Below are positions 46,501 to 57,345 of a stretch of 64,000 nt of DNA, piece after piece. The first letter of the stretch is position 1. Each line of letters opens with the position of its first letter. Under the pieces are notes generated by a model. The model worked only from the letters and a program-made list of their open reading frames with translations. It was not told where the DNA came from and ran no database searches. Source of the DNA: Okapia johnstoni (taxonomy: Eukaryota > Chordata > Mammalia > Artiodactyla > Giraffidae); contig CM044311.1 of assembly GCA_024291935.2 (NCBI GenBank), positions 28,896,001 through 28,960,000 of the forward strand. The letters are read 5' to 3'. Both the position numbers and the translations under genes were made by a program.

Positions 46501-48839
46501 GATTTACAGTTGAAGACTAAATATAATCTAATGCCAACAGAAGCAAAGAATTATCTAAAATGTGAATGCTTTTTTATTTAAGTTACTCTTTTGTTGATAT
46601 CTATTTGTTTATATAATAGCTCTGTTTTGATGGGAGCTTTGTTACAAAATAATATTCGCCAAGTCTAATCCACTACAATTATACACTGAAAAATTATCAG
46701 TATTGAAACATATTCTCATTTGTAAAGGACTATCATCTATGAAACCAGCTTACCTCCACATGACTCACCTTTTCATTAGAAAGTTAACAAGAGTAGAAAT
46801 TACACATTTGTTCATTATCTATACCTCATAGTAGACATTAGTCCTTTTTCATCATAAGCCATAAGCTATACATTATGAAACCATCTCAGAAAGTCACTTT
46901 CTGACGAATAATGAAATTTTAAAAACATTATTTTAAATACTTAGATTTGCTTCTTAAGGGTTTCTTAGCATGGATTGATATTTTACTCCTCTGGCTTGAA
47001 TCTGTTGAGTGATTTGTAATGAAATGACTGACAAAACCCAAAGTAATAGTTCTGAAAATCACTACTTCTCAATCTGCTTCTATTGATATAATGAGGGGAG
47101 AATTAATTTTAAAAGGTAGTGACTATTGATTACTTAATGGCAGACGATACTGTGGAGAAGTGCTGAGGTGAGCCTATTCTGTGCCCCTCTGGACAACATG
47201 ACCCATTATCCGGTGGTGGATAACACATTGTTACCTTCATTAATATTTAATAAGCAGGGCATAGACTGGTTATAGGCTACAAAAGTGCCCTAAGCACAGG
47301 TTCCAATAGGCCATGAGAATGCTTCAAGTATATAAAAAAGTAACAGCTTTCCCTGTGTTCAGATTGTTTATAAGCAGAACAAGAACACACTCAATTCCCT
47401 TTTGCAATTTCTGGGCAATGATGGCCTGGCAGAAATGCCTACTAGGCAAGTTGAAGTTATTAATGCTCTCGGAAATCATTCTAGGTCCGTAAGCCCTGCA
47501 TGAGAAGATTGTATTTTCCAGAGTAGTTTTCAATTTCAGTCCTTTTTCTCTCCTCTTACCACAAGCTGAAGGGCTTCTTCAGCAAGGGTAGCAAGTCAGC
47601 AAAAGGTGTTAATTGTGTCTAACACAGCCATCATCCTTGGGGTGGTGTTCTGTACCACAGTGTCTATCAAGCTCACCCCTTGTCACATGCCAGGATCTTT
47701 TTATTTCAACTCATTTAAAAGAGAAACAAGGAGTTTTAAAGATAGCTAGTAGGAAGATCTGAGAATAAGAGTGCTTGCAAGGACTAAGTACCTTTGAAGC
47801 CGTCTTGAACTAAAATGGTCTGTGACTTTTAAAGGACATACAAAGTTTTACAGATTACTGACTTCCATTTTTAACTTTTCTAATTATCAGGTTATTTTTC
47901 AGTACCACCATCCTATTTTGAAAATATTATAAGCTTGAAATGAAATAAAGTTCTTAAGACAGAACATACATAAATTCTGTAATGTCTGATATTCACCATC
48001 TCAAACAATATATAAAATTAAATAGTGAGAAAATATCCATTTTTGATTCCATGACTAAAGATTTTTGAAAAATGTCTTTAGAAGAATCATTCACTTTCCA
48101 GTAATCAGGAATTGCTTATAATTACCTGCCTAGAATGAGTTACATAAGAAAAAAATTTAGCTTTGTAGGCAAAAAGTATCCAAGAGAACAAGGCTTCTAT
48201 TAACATATTGAGCTTTCTCTCAAAACCAGTGAATGAAATTGACCTAGAGGTCTCATTGTAATTCCATGTTAAATGTGGAAAAATTCAGTTTTACTCCCAA
48301 CCTAAGAGTGTGCATACCTAAATGCTCTTTTCAATTTATTAATAGGTCTGTGTATATGCTGCCTTCTCTTTCTGATATCTAGTACAGAGTTTCAAATTAT
48401 CAAGGGTCAGCAATGGGAAATGCATTTGCATTAGTTTTTTGACAAATATGATCTTTATGAGGCACAATGGTGAATCTACTCAAATGTTTGCTTTTGTTTT
48501 TTTGTTTTGTTGTTTTCCATTAGTTGCCTGGTTGTCTAGCAACACATGTCATTCTTAAAAGCAAAATTAACACTATAAGTCCAAAATAATTTAATAGATT
48601 TTCTACAAGGTGCTTAACACTATATCATAAACATAAAAGACATTTTATGAACTGTAAATATTAGAATGTTAATAACACACCATCAGCACCTTTTAGATAT
48701 TCCAGAAAGAAGAGTCTTTTTAATCCTGTATTCACAAGAGACTTGGGCTTATTAAGCCATAATCTAATATATTTAGCAGTTTTATCAATGAAAGTCACAA
48801 GTCCTAAGTTTCTTTCACTTTTTCTTTCCTATTTTACAG
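46501..48839. other. SAMSN1 intron 1, 3' part; repeat-free island at 47130-47840
   Basis: No interspersed repeat was recognised. The 47130-47840 island has higher GC than the rest of the intron. The exon 2 acceptor tract closes the region. Confidence 0.4.
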
Positions 48840-48911
48840 CGCAGCAGCAGTTTTGGGAACTTCGATCGTTTTCGGAATAATTCCACAGCAAAACCAGATG
48901 ATTCAACTGGG
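48840..48911 (+). CDS. SAMSN1: SAMSN1 coding exon 2 (residues 20-43)
   Basis: This is a 72-nt exon, phase 0 at both ends, encoding RSSSFGNFDRFRNNSTAKPDDSTG. The RSSSF motif puts a serine at residue 23 in a basophilic-kinase context. The corresponding serine in the paralogue SASH3/SLY1 is a phosphosite after antigen-receptor signalling, and I infer a similar role here. The acceptor is strong, with a pyrimidine run ending in TTTTACAG at 48839. The donor is GTTAGT at 48912. The last codon is GGG (Gly) where, as I recall the human protein, the equivalent position is Glu. That difference may be real or may reflect my memory of the human sequence. Confidence 0.96.
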
Positions 48912-49396
48912 GTTAGTATTCCATTCCATTTTTATGAGTGTTATACCAAGCATTATGAAAAATTATGAAGCCAATATAACTTTTGCAAATTACAGTAAGC
49001 AAAAGATATATACTTAAAAACCATAGCCTTGCATACATTTTTGTGACAAATGAACAATTATTTAGTACCTAGCACCATGCTGGGCATTAAGAGTAAAAAG
49101 CTATCTAAGAAACCTAACAGATGTTTGGGAAAGCAGAACATCAATTTAAGAAGAGAATTATGATTTAAAGTAACACATATGATCCCAAATTTTCTCAGCA
49201 TTTTCACTATAAAACAACATACATGTTAAATTTTATGTACATTATAATTGTTTTAATTTAGGAAGCGATTAAATGGCTTAATTGGAAATTAGTTAAGAAG
49301 AGCATACATAGGCTGCTCATTTACACTTTCACACCTCTGTACACATTGAAATGGTGGTGACCATTCAACCATGAAATCAGTAGTGACCACTCCATG
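48912..49396. other. SAMSN1 intron 2, start; unique
   Basis: Nothing recognised beyond the donor site. Confidence 0.35.
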
Positions 49397-49621
49397 AGTG
49401 CGTTCATGCTAAGTCACTTCAGTCGTGTCTAACTCTTTGAGACCCTATGGACTGTAGTCCACCAGGCTCCTCTGTCCATGAGATTCTCCAGGCAATAATA
49501 CTGGAATGGGTTGTCATCTCCTCCTCCAGAGGATCTTCTGGACCCAGAGATCTAACCCACGTCTCTTATGTCTCCTGCATTGCAGGTGGATTCTTTACCA
49601 CTAGTGCCACTCGGAAGCCCC
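49397..49621 (-). mobile_element. Bov-tA SINE
   Basis: Reversed body CAGTCGTGTCTAACTCTTTG to head GGGGCTTCCGAGTGGCAC. Confidence 0.88.
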
Positions 49622-49684
49622 ATATACATTTACAAACCATGAACACCTTAAAATGTAGCTTAAGAAAAGCTTCCTGTAAGCTTA

Positions 49685-49870
49685 TTGACATCATCATCAC
49701 TACATTTAATTGAGCACTTACCAGGAAGTAAGCACAACATTAAGCACTTTACCTACCTGTAAATAGGAAATATTATTATTTTTATTTTATCACTGAAGAA
49801 ATATGTTTGAATAAAATTACTTCTAAATCATACTTGTCATAAATGATAAAGGCAGAAAGTGACATCTTGT
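49685..49870 (-). mobile_element. MIR SINE, diverged
   Basis: TTAATTGAGCACTTACCAGG, CAACATTAAGCACTTTACC and TTTTATCACTGAAGAAAT follow the reversed MIR 3' end. Confidence 0.65.
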
Positions 49871-49938
49871 CCAAAGTTTGCTATTCTGTTATACTATCTC
49901 ATAAATCATGGGCCAACTGTGAAAACTGGTTAAAGAAG

Positions 49939-50157
49939 GTATGAAAGTGAAAGTGAAGTCGCTCAGTCGTGTCCGACTCTTTGCAACCCTGTGGACTGTA
50001 GCCTACCAGGCTCCTCGGTCCATGGGATTTCCCAAGCAAGAGTACTGGAGTGGGTTGCCATTTCCTTCTCCAGGGGATTTTCCCGACCCAGAGATAGAAC
50101 CCAGGTCTCCCACATTGTAGGCAGACGCTTTACCATCTGAGCTGCTAGGAGAGTCCC
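49939..50157 (-). mobile_element. Bov-tA SINE, young, 7-bp flanking duplication
   Basis: GTCGCTCAGTCGTGTCCGAC retains all expected CpGs. Flanked by AAAGAAG at 49932-49938 and 50158-50164. Confidence 0.9.
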
Positions 50158-50567
50158 AAAGAAGTTTTAACAGCTAATAAAATAGTAGAGAGGAGGGATA
50201 TACACTGAAAAAAGTGAAAGCATATATTTATCATTGAACCTGATTTATTTATTCATGTGGTAGAATTGTTTTAGATCAATAGGCTTTAGATATTATGCAC
50301 ATTGCATTATTATTTTTTACAAACAATTTTATCATGTCTAATTTCTCAGAATATCTTTCAGATTCCTATATGTATCTATCTATATTATCTTTAAATATGT
50401 TTATTTCAATAACAGATATTCTAGACAAAAGTAGAAAGAAAATGATATCTATTATTTCTTTATAAATACCTCTGTTAGCACATATAATTGCATATGTGTG
50501 CATACTATATCCCTTCATATATATGTATTACATATATTCTATTTTATTCACCTATATATTTATATAT

Positions 50568-50843
50568 CGGAGAAGGCAATGGCACCCCACTCTAGTACTC
50601 TTGCCTGGAAAATCCCATGGACGGTGGAGCCTGGTAGGCTACAGTCCATGGGGTCGCTAAGAGTCGGACACGACTGAGCGACTTCACTTTCACTTTTCAC
50701 TTTCATGCATTGGAGAAGGAAATGGCAACCCACTCCAGTGTTCTTGCCTGGAGAATCCCAGGGACGGGGGAGCCTGGTGGGCTGCCGCCTATGGGGTCAC
50801 ACAGAGTCGGACACTAGTAAAGCAACTTAGCAGCAGCAGCAGC
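50568..50843 (+). mobile_element. Bov-A2 SINE, full length, 12-bp target-site duplication
   Basis: Starts CGGAGAAGGCAATGGCACCC, two BovA monomers with linker ACTTTCACTTTTCAC, and an (AGC)n tail. ATATTTATATAT flanks it at 50556-50567 and 50844-50855. Intact CpGs suggest a recent insertion. Confidence 0.95.
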
Positions 50844-50954
50844 ATATTTATATATATATATAAACTTATGAATAAACCTTTATATCTACATGGACATAAA
50901 TATATAAAATTGTATGTAGCTTTATGGTTTATCAACATTTACATAATTGTAAAT

Positions 50955-51090
50955 GAAAAAATGCAAATAGTGATAAACCCTACACAATTTTTACAAATAG
51001 TGAGAAGTCCTATACAACACAAATAGTGAGAACCCAAATGTATTTTTTTTACAAATAGCATACAGTGAGAAGACCTATACAATTTTTTTA
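50955..51090 (+). repeat. Degenerate minisatellite, about four units
   Basis: Units begin near GCAAATAGTGATAAACCCTA, ACAAATAGTGAGAAGTCC, ACAAATAGTGAGAACCC and ACAAATAGCATACAGTGAG, at about 50964, 50992, 51018 and 51050. Most are followed by CTATACAA or a T run. Confidence 0.75.
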
Positions 51091-51114
51091 GCATGAGGGA
51101 TTTCCTGTTGATCT

Positions 51115-51375
51115 TTTCTTAAATCTTTATTTTATATTGAAGTGTAGTTGATTAACAATGTTGTGTCAGTTTCAGATGCAGAGCAAAGTGATTCAGTTAT
51201 ACATTAATATCTATTCTTTTTCAAATTATTTTCCTATTTATATTGTTACAGAGCAGAATTCCCTGTGCTATACAGTATGTCCTTTTTGGTTACCTATTTT
51301 AAATATAGCAGTGTGTTCATGTCAGCCCCAAACTCCCATATTGTATAAACCTTCAACTTTCTATAATCCTACATA
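51115..51375 (-). mobile_element. Artiodactyl L1 3' UTR fragment
   Basis: TTGAAGTGTAGTTGATTAAC, AGCAAAGTGATTCAGTTATA and CCCTGTGCTATACAGTATGTCC are standard reversed L1 3' UTR blocks. Confidence 0.85.
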
Positions 51376-51514
51376 GATATACTTCCTGTTATTAAGTTTT
51401 TATTCTAGAGCTGACCTATAAAAGTTGCTCAGGCTCATTCAAACTTATTGATTAGTAATGGTGGCCTAGCAATTTGTGAGAGAATTTAGTGAACTTGATA
51501 ATGCAGTTACATTT

Positions 51515-51690
51515 TTTAGCAAACCATCATTCACTCATTCAATAAATGTGTATTGAGCATATACTCTCTGACAGTATCTCCCTTAGGCACTCAGAAAGTA
51601 CTGTTACAATACAGGTGAAAATAGTACTTCATGAAGCCTAGAGTCTAGGGGGAGACAGACTTTAAAACAACAACAACAACAACAAAAAAA
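51515..51690 (-). mobile_element. L2 LINE 3' end
   Basis: CATTCACTCATTCAATAAATG, TATTGAGCATATACTC and TAGAGTCTAGGGGGAGACAGAC are the reversed L2 tail and adjacent part. An AAC-rich simple tract follows. Confidence 0.75.
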
Positions 51691-51845
51691 AACCCATAAA
51701 TTAGTATCTAAATAAACTGAGATTCAGGCTATGAAAGAGAAAAGCACAGAAAAAATATTGAAATTAAAAATATGTCAACATAGTCTCAAAGCTTCAGTAA
51801 ATAATTACATATACACTGTATATAATGTAATATATATATTATATT

Positions 51846-52057
51846 ATGAGCTCCCTTGGTGGCTCAGTGGTAAAGAACCTGCCTGCCAATACAGGAGATG
51901 TGGATTCAATCCCTGGGTAGGAAGATCCCCTGGAGAAGGAAATGGCAAACCACTTCAGTATTCTTGCCTCGGAAACCCCAGGGACAGAGAAGCCTGGGAG
52001 ACCACAGTCCATGGAGTACAAAAGAGTCAGACACGACCTAGTGACTAAATAACAACA
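51846..52057 (+). mobile_element. Bov-tA SINE with 10-bp target-site duplication
   Basis: Head ATGAGCTCCCTTGGTGGCTC with BovA body and AACAACA tail. ATATTATATT flanks it at 51836-51845 and 52058-52067. Confidence 0.93.
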
Positions 52058-52067
52058 ATATTATATT

Positions 52068-52850
52068 GCAATATGTATTATCATAATTGCATTATATCAC
52101 ATTATGTTATGTTGTTATAGAGCCTTGTGAGCTGTGAACATTGTTTTATTGTTAGATGAGAAATCACTGGTTTAATAGAATTCTTAATAAGCAAAAATAG
52201 AAGCAGTCTAAATAGAAATTTGATTAGTATGTGGAATACATAAAGATCTCTGGTCTAATGGCTGGAACCAGTTCATAATTAATGTTACTTGAGAATGTTG
52301 GAAATGTACACGTATTCATCACCTGTAAGATGGAAAAACTGCTGTTTCTCTGTGGATTTAATTAACTCCAAAATTTAAAAAATAACCATGACCATTTCAA
52401 TTTATAAGAAGCAACTAGGTATGTTAGTGCTTGTTCAGCATGGATAGATGCTATAGCCTTTCTAAGGCCTCCAAAAAATACCTCTCATCTAAGTAGATAT
52501 TAACTCATCATGCCTGGCGTTTTTTTCTATTTTGTCCATCTCTTAAACAGGAAGGACTAAAGTAATTCTACTATACAGCTATTAAAATATAGCTAAAATT
52601 ATCTTTAATAATTTCAGATGTGAAGCTCATGTCTTTCGATAACGCAAGTTTTACTTTCTGAGTCTGTAATACAGGTAACCAGACCTAGACAATTTTAAAA
52701 ACATGCATTATTTTCAGATCGCTTGAAATTTTGAACACTGCTGCACAGAATGCACAGGAAGCCCACAAATTTGGAATCTTCTAACAATGTTTTCAGGTCA
52801 ACGCTTTTCATTGCTTCGTTATTTTGTCTTTTGTAAACAATTCGAACTAG
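52068..52850. other. SAMSN1 intron 2, end; unique
   Basis: No repeat family recognised; ends at the weak exon 3 acceptor. Confidence 0.35.
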
Positions 52851-53000
52851 GTACATGAAGGGGAACCCGTAAATGAAAGTGGAGAACAAAACAAAACTTC
52901 ACATAACGGAGGAAGCTTAGGTAAAAAAATGAGAGCTATTTCCTGGACAATGAAGAAAAAAGTGGGCAAAAAGTACATCAAAGCCCTTTCTGAAGAGAAG
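52851..53000 (+). CDS. SAMSN1: SAMSN1 coding exon 3 (residues 44-93), basic SLY segment
   Basis: This is a 150-nt exon, phase 0 at both ends. It encodes a polar stretch (VHEGEPVNESGEQNKTSHNG, residues 44-63) followed by a basic segment, GKKMRAISWTMKKKVGKKY, which is the family signature shared with SASH1 and SASH3. The Lys/Arg clusters fit the nuclear-localisation role proposed for SAMSN1. The donor GTAAGT at 53001 is consensus. The acceptor is weak: the last 15 or so bases before AG at 52849-52850 are purine-rich (ACAATTCGAACTAG) and the nearest pyrimidine tract is about 20 bases upstream. Exon skipping would keep the frame and remove the whole basic segment. Confidence 0.96.
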
Positions 53001-53269
53001 GTAAGTGTCCACTGTTAATCGTTTGTATTTTTCTATTAATGTATTTCTTAAAATATGGAACAGGTTCTTCCAGATATAGAAGGACTTGGTAGCTTATGAA
53101 GGACTTCAATATACATTTTTTCCTCAATAATTTTGCCCAGAAGTTGGGTGAAAGACAGTATTATTGTTTACATTTTAATAGAGGAAACACGAGGCCCAGA
53201 AAAATCCCACATGTAGTATGTGAGGAACATAGCTCATTTATGTTGAAACAAACAGTAATACTTCATTTC

Positions 53270-54290
53270 TTTTCATAACCAAATGACAATCTGTTTTACA
53301 GTTAGGCTTCATTTTATTAATCGTTTCATCAGTTGGTGAACGTTTGGGTTGTTTCCACTTGGGGGCTATTTTAAATAATGCTGCCATGAATATCTTTGTT
53401 CAAGATTTTATGTGGAAAAATTCTTAATTTCTCTTGGTTACATGGTAACTCTGTCTGATACTTTGAGAAACTGGCAAAGTATCTCCTAAAGCAATTACAT
53501 CATTTTACAGTCCCAGTACCAGTGTACAAGAGTTCCAATTTCTCCACATGCTTGTCAACAGTTGTGACTGTCTTTTTTATGTTAGCCTTTCATAATGGGT
53601 AGGAAGAGAATTGTCATTATACTTTGATTTGCACTTCCCTGATGGCTAATGATGTCGAGAAACTTTTCATGTGCTTATTGGCCATTTGCATATCTTCTTT
53701 TGAAAAATGTTTATTCAAATATTTTACCTGTTCTTTTAACTGGGTTGTCTTTTTGTCGTTGACTTTTATGATTTTTAAAACAATATATTATGGATACAAA
53801 TCCTTTATTGGATTTATGATTTGCAATATGGTGTATTTTCTCCCATTTGTGGGTTGTATTTTCACTTTCTTGATGGTATCATTTACAGCTCACATGATTC
53901 TAATTTTGAGTAGTCCAGTTTATTTTTCCTATCATCAGTTGTGCTTTTAGTGTTATATCTAAGAAACCATTGCTTGATCTAAGGTTATAAAGATTTACTC
54001 CTGTGTTTTCCTCTAAGAGTTTTATAGTTGTAGCTATTAAAATTTGGTGTATCATCCATTAATTTTTCTACATGGTGTGTGGTATGAGTCCAACTTCATT
54101 CATTTAAATGTGGATATTCAGTTATCCCAACACTTCTTATTGAAAAGACAATTATTTCCCCATTATATTGCCTTGGCATCTTTGTTGAAAAATCAACTGA
54201 TCATAAGTATATGGATTTATTTATGGGCTCAGGTCTATTCCATTGATCTATGTCTTATATCTAGTCTGTTTTTAACCCACTTCAACAGGA
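53270..54290 (-). mobile_element. L1M LINE ORF2 fragment in intron 3
   Basis: In + orientation: TTTAAATAATGCTGCCATGAA, CTTGTCAACAGTTGTGACTG, GCACTTCCCTGATGGCTAATG, CCTTTATTGGATTTATGATTTGC and TATGGATTTATTTATGGGC. This is the reversed ORF2 C-terminal region, with the frame disrupted. Confidence 0.8.
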
Positions 54291-54619
54291 TTTCTCTCCC
54301 CAGTACTCCATTAAAACAATAGTCACAATCAGTATTAACCTCTACGTTGCCAGATTGAATGGTCACCTTTCTTTCTTCTTACATACTTTTCAGCTGTGTC
54401 TGATGCAAGTGATGACTTCATTACATATGAAACATTCTCTTTTATGATTTCTTTGGGCATTCTTCTGGTTTTCCTTCTTTCTCATAGTTTCCTGTCTTGG
54501 CTATGCTTTCTTTCCTGTCCTTCTAAATATTGAGTCTTCCTGAGGCTTGTTCCCAGATGCTTTACTCAGTTTAGTCTCTCTTCTAAGTGATCTCATTTTG
54601 TCTCATGACTTTGTTTTTC

Positions 54620-55469
54620 TGCCGGAGTCCAGCTCCAGCAGCCAGGGAATCAGCCTGAAGGGATGAGCAGTGTTGGCGGAGAATGATGCAACCTCTCACT
54701 CAAAGTACTGGACTGCATGTTTTTTTTTTTAAGCATCAGGTTTTCTTTTATACTTTTACAAAAGCATTAGGTCAGAGGTTTGATATCTTCAGTTTCCCCT
54801 CACCCAGATTTACTGTCTCCACAAATCATCGTTGTCCTTCAAAGTTCCCTCTTAAGTGTCCTTGTGATTACATTGTAACTCATGTTTGTCTCTGGGCTGT
54901 ATACCACATTCCTCAGTTTATTTCTTATCTTTCTAAATCCTGCTATCCCCTAGTAACTTAAGCTCATTATCTCCTAAAAAGGCTTCTAGCTATTAGTATC
55001 TCTAAAATTCCTAGTGTCTATAAGCTATAGTAAAATATGCCAACACTACAACATAGCTTAAACTTTTAGCTTCTAACTATTCTTAATTATTCCTAAACCC
55101 TAAACTCAGGAAACTTCTTTTGCCATAAACATTTCCCTCACAAGCAGGTTTCAATAACAATCTTTCCCATGGCCTCAAGCTGCGGCCTATGTGCTCATCC
55201 TGGAACATTCTTTGTAAAGGTCCTTGAACAAATGTAACTTTATGGATTATCTCCTGGGCATAACTGCAGAAGGCTTTGCGCTTTCTCATGCAAGAACAAT
55301 AAGCACCTTAACATTCATTCTTTCCAGCCAACTCAACCAAAGGAAGAAAAGGACAAGTCAGAATCACAAGACCTAACTCCTTCATCCTGGGACCACATCT
55401 GCGGGATGAGGAAAGGGGGTTGGGGCCGCACCTCCATTTTGTCAGTAATGCCTAATGTGGCTCCCAACA
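54620..55469 (-). mobile_element. Endogenous retroviral solo LTR (BTLTR1-type, class II), 850 bp
   Basis: On the minus strand it begins TGTTGGGAGCCACATTAGGC and ends GCTGGACTCCGGCA, so TG...CA termini are intact. TTTTTC flanks it at 54614-54619 and 55470-55475, a 6-bp duplication as expected for class II elements. A TATA-like GTATAAAAG lies on the minus strand at about 54749-54757. There is no gag, pol or env, so it is a solo LTR left by LTR-LTR recombination. It lies antisense in SAMSN1 intron 3, inside the L2. Confidence 0.9.
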
Positions 55470-55677
55470 TTTTTCACAATTACATCTCTAGCTATGATCT
55501 CTTTACTTATCTGTAATACAACCAGTTGCTCATTTGATATTATCACTTAGAAGCATAATAGATATCTAGAACTTGATATCCCTAAAACAGAATTACTGAT
55601 TCTCCATACTGTACAAAGAGTTTGTTTCTTGCCCAGTCTTCCAAGTAAAAGCAAAACTGTACTAATGGTAGATGTTG

Positions 55678-55736
55678 GAAAGAAAGGAAGGGGAAGAGAG
55701 AGAGAGAAGGAGAAGGAAAGGAAAATAAGAAGAAAG
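55678..55736 (+). repeat. Purine (GGAA/GA) simple repeat
   Basis: About 58 bases of almost pure A/G on the + strand (GAGAGAGAGAAGGAGAAGGA) expanded inside the L2. Confidence 0.85.
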
Positions 55737-56042
55737 CCTCTAGATCACTCAAAATTCATTCTTTCTCCCACTCTTCATAGCAATTCATCAGCATATCCTT
55801 CTAGTTTTAACTCCAAAGCATATCTAAAAACTCTTAACATCTCCATGTAAGTTATTCCTGCTTTAGATTAAGTAAACAACCTCTCTTGCCTAGATTACCT
55901 AATTGGTTTCCTTTCTTTTACTCTTTCCTCCATAAAAGCCATTCTCCACATAAAAGCCAGAAAGATATTTGAAAAGTCAAGTTCAGAACACATCACTCCC
56001 TTAGTTAAAATTTTACAGTACTCAAATGCACTCCCTTACTAT

Positions 56043-56515
56043 GATGTGTTCATTACAGTCCCCTGAGAAGTAGACGCCAAGAAAGGAATAGACACACCAA
56101 AGACTTACTGGAGAAAATGCACGTGAAGGATAAAGAAGAGAAAGAAGAAATGAGCAAGAAAATCCTTTAGAACACAATGCAAGCCTGATAACTATAAAAG
56201 GAGACAAAGAAAGAAGGAGGATCATTCAAATCTCACACTTCAGCACTGTTTTAAGAAAGCTTTGGCCAGATTGACAGGAAGTCCTTGAACCCAAGGTTTT
56301 CATTAAAGAAGCCCCACATTCTACCAGCATGGACTCAAATGGTAGCCCCACTGTTTAAGTCATTGGTACATGGCTTCCTCACGAAGATAGTGGTGAACAC
56401 AGAGGGTCAGTAGTTAGGGATGTCAGCAAAGAAGGGTCCCACAGCAAGAGATCTGAGTATCTGAAGGGTCCAACAGCAAGAGATTTGCATGGTCACTACA
56501 AGTGGCTTAAAAAGT
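56043..56515. mobile_element. Unassigned ancient repeat interrupting L2
   Basis: L2 similarity stops at about 56042 (ATGCACTCCC) and resumes at about 56516 (CCCCCTGATCTGGC). The 470 bases between look like a foreign insertion, with AGAAGTAGACGCCAAGAAAG near the left end and a duplicated GGGTCC...AACAGCAAGAGAT phrase at 56434-56484. I could not name the family. Confidence 0.4.
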
Positions 56516-56619
56516 TCCCCCTGATCTGGCTCCAGTCTACTTCTCTGAGCTCATACCCTAATACTCTCCTTGCTCTCACTCAGCCCCAGCTATACTGGCC
56601 TTGTTGTTTTCCTCTGCAT

Positions 56620-56837
56620 GTGTGCATGTCCAGTTGCTTCAGTCATGTCTGACTCTGCAACCCCATGGACTGTAGCCCACCTGGCTCCTTCATCCATGGG
56701 GTTTTCCAGGCAAGAATACTGGAATGGGTTGCCATTTCCTCCTCCAGGGGATCTTCCTGACCAGGAGACGAAACTGTCTGCCTGCACCTCCTGCTTTGCA
56801 GGTGGATTCTTTTCCTACTGAGCCACCTGGGAAACCC
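56620..56837 (-). mobile_element. Bov-tA SINE with 12-bp target-site duplication
   Basis: Reversed copy, body CAGTCATGTCTGACTCTGC to the head GTTTCCCAGGTGGCTCAG. TTTCCTCTGCAT (56608-56619) and TTTACTCTGCAT (56838-56849) flank it with one mismatch. Confidence 0.9.
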
Positions 56838-57140
56838 TTTACTCTGCATAACTCAAGTTAATTCTTTGTTTAGCTATTTTGTTCCTGCTATTTCTTTTGA
56901 GTGGAGTACTATCTCCAAATCTTCATGTAAGTCACATCATCTTATCATTCAGGTCAATAATGCAGACTCTATTACCATTTGGAGGAGGTCTTTGGTGGTC
57001 CCTATAAATTAGTCAACCTTCCTCCAAACCTAATCTGAATAGCTAAACCTCTCACTTCATCCAGTTTTATTTCCTTCATAGCACTTATTCTCTGAAATTG
57101 TCTTGTTCATTTTGTTTACACAAACCTCCCCAAAGAGTAC

Positions 57141-57185
57141 ACATGCACACACACGCATGCACACACACAGACACACACACACACA
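57141..57185 (+). repeat. (CA)n microsatellite
   Basis: About 20 CA units with GCATG and GA interruptions, inside the L2. Confidence 0.92.
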
Positions 57186-57345
57186 GCCTAAGAATGTACC
57201 TAAAATGTACCTTATTAAAGGTAGGACCCTGAATCTTGTTTACCATGGTATCCTCAGTTCCCCCAAACAATGCCAGGTACTTAGAAGATGTTCTACAGGC
57301 TTGTATTGAATGATTGAACAAATGAATAAAGGAATGGATAAAAGC

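Larger units (their letters stand above)
54400..57345 (+). mobile_element. L2 LINE fossil, about 1.5-1.7 kb, split by three insertions
   Basis: L2 segments at 54400-54613, 55476-56042, 56516-56607 and 56850-57345 are collinear with the consensus. Examples are TCTCATTTTGTCTCATGAC, then CCCTAAAACAGAATTACTGATTC, then GAACACATCACTCCCTTAG, GATCTGGCTCCAGTC, and a tail with GCCAGGTACTTAGAAGATGTTC and TTGAATGATTGAAC. The ORF2 frame is destroyed. Interruptions are the ERV solo LTR, an unassigned repeat, a Bov-tA and simple repeats. Confidence 0.7.

Noticed and set aside
26090..57185. GT/CA runs read as CRISPR-like or regulatory repeats
   Set aside because: They are ordinary dinucleotide microsatellites (near 26092, 30911, 44317, 57141); no spacer-repeat organisation.
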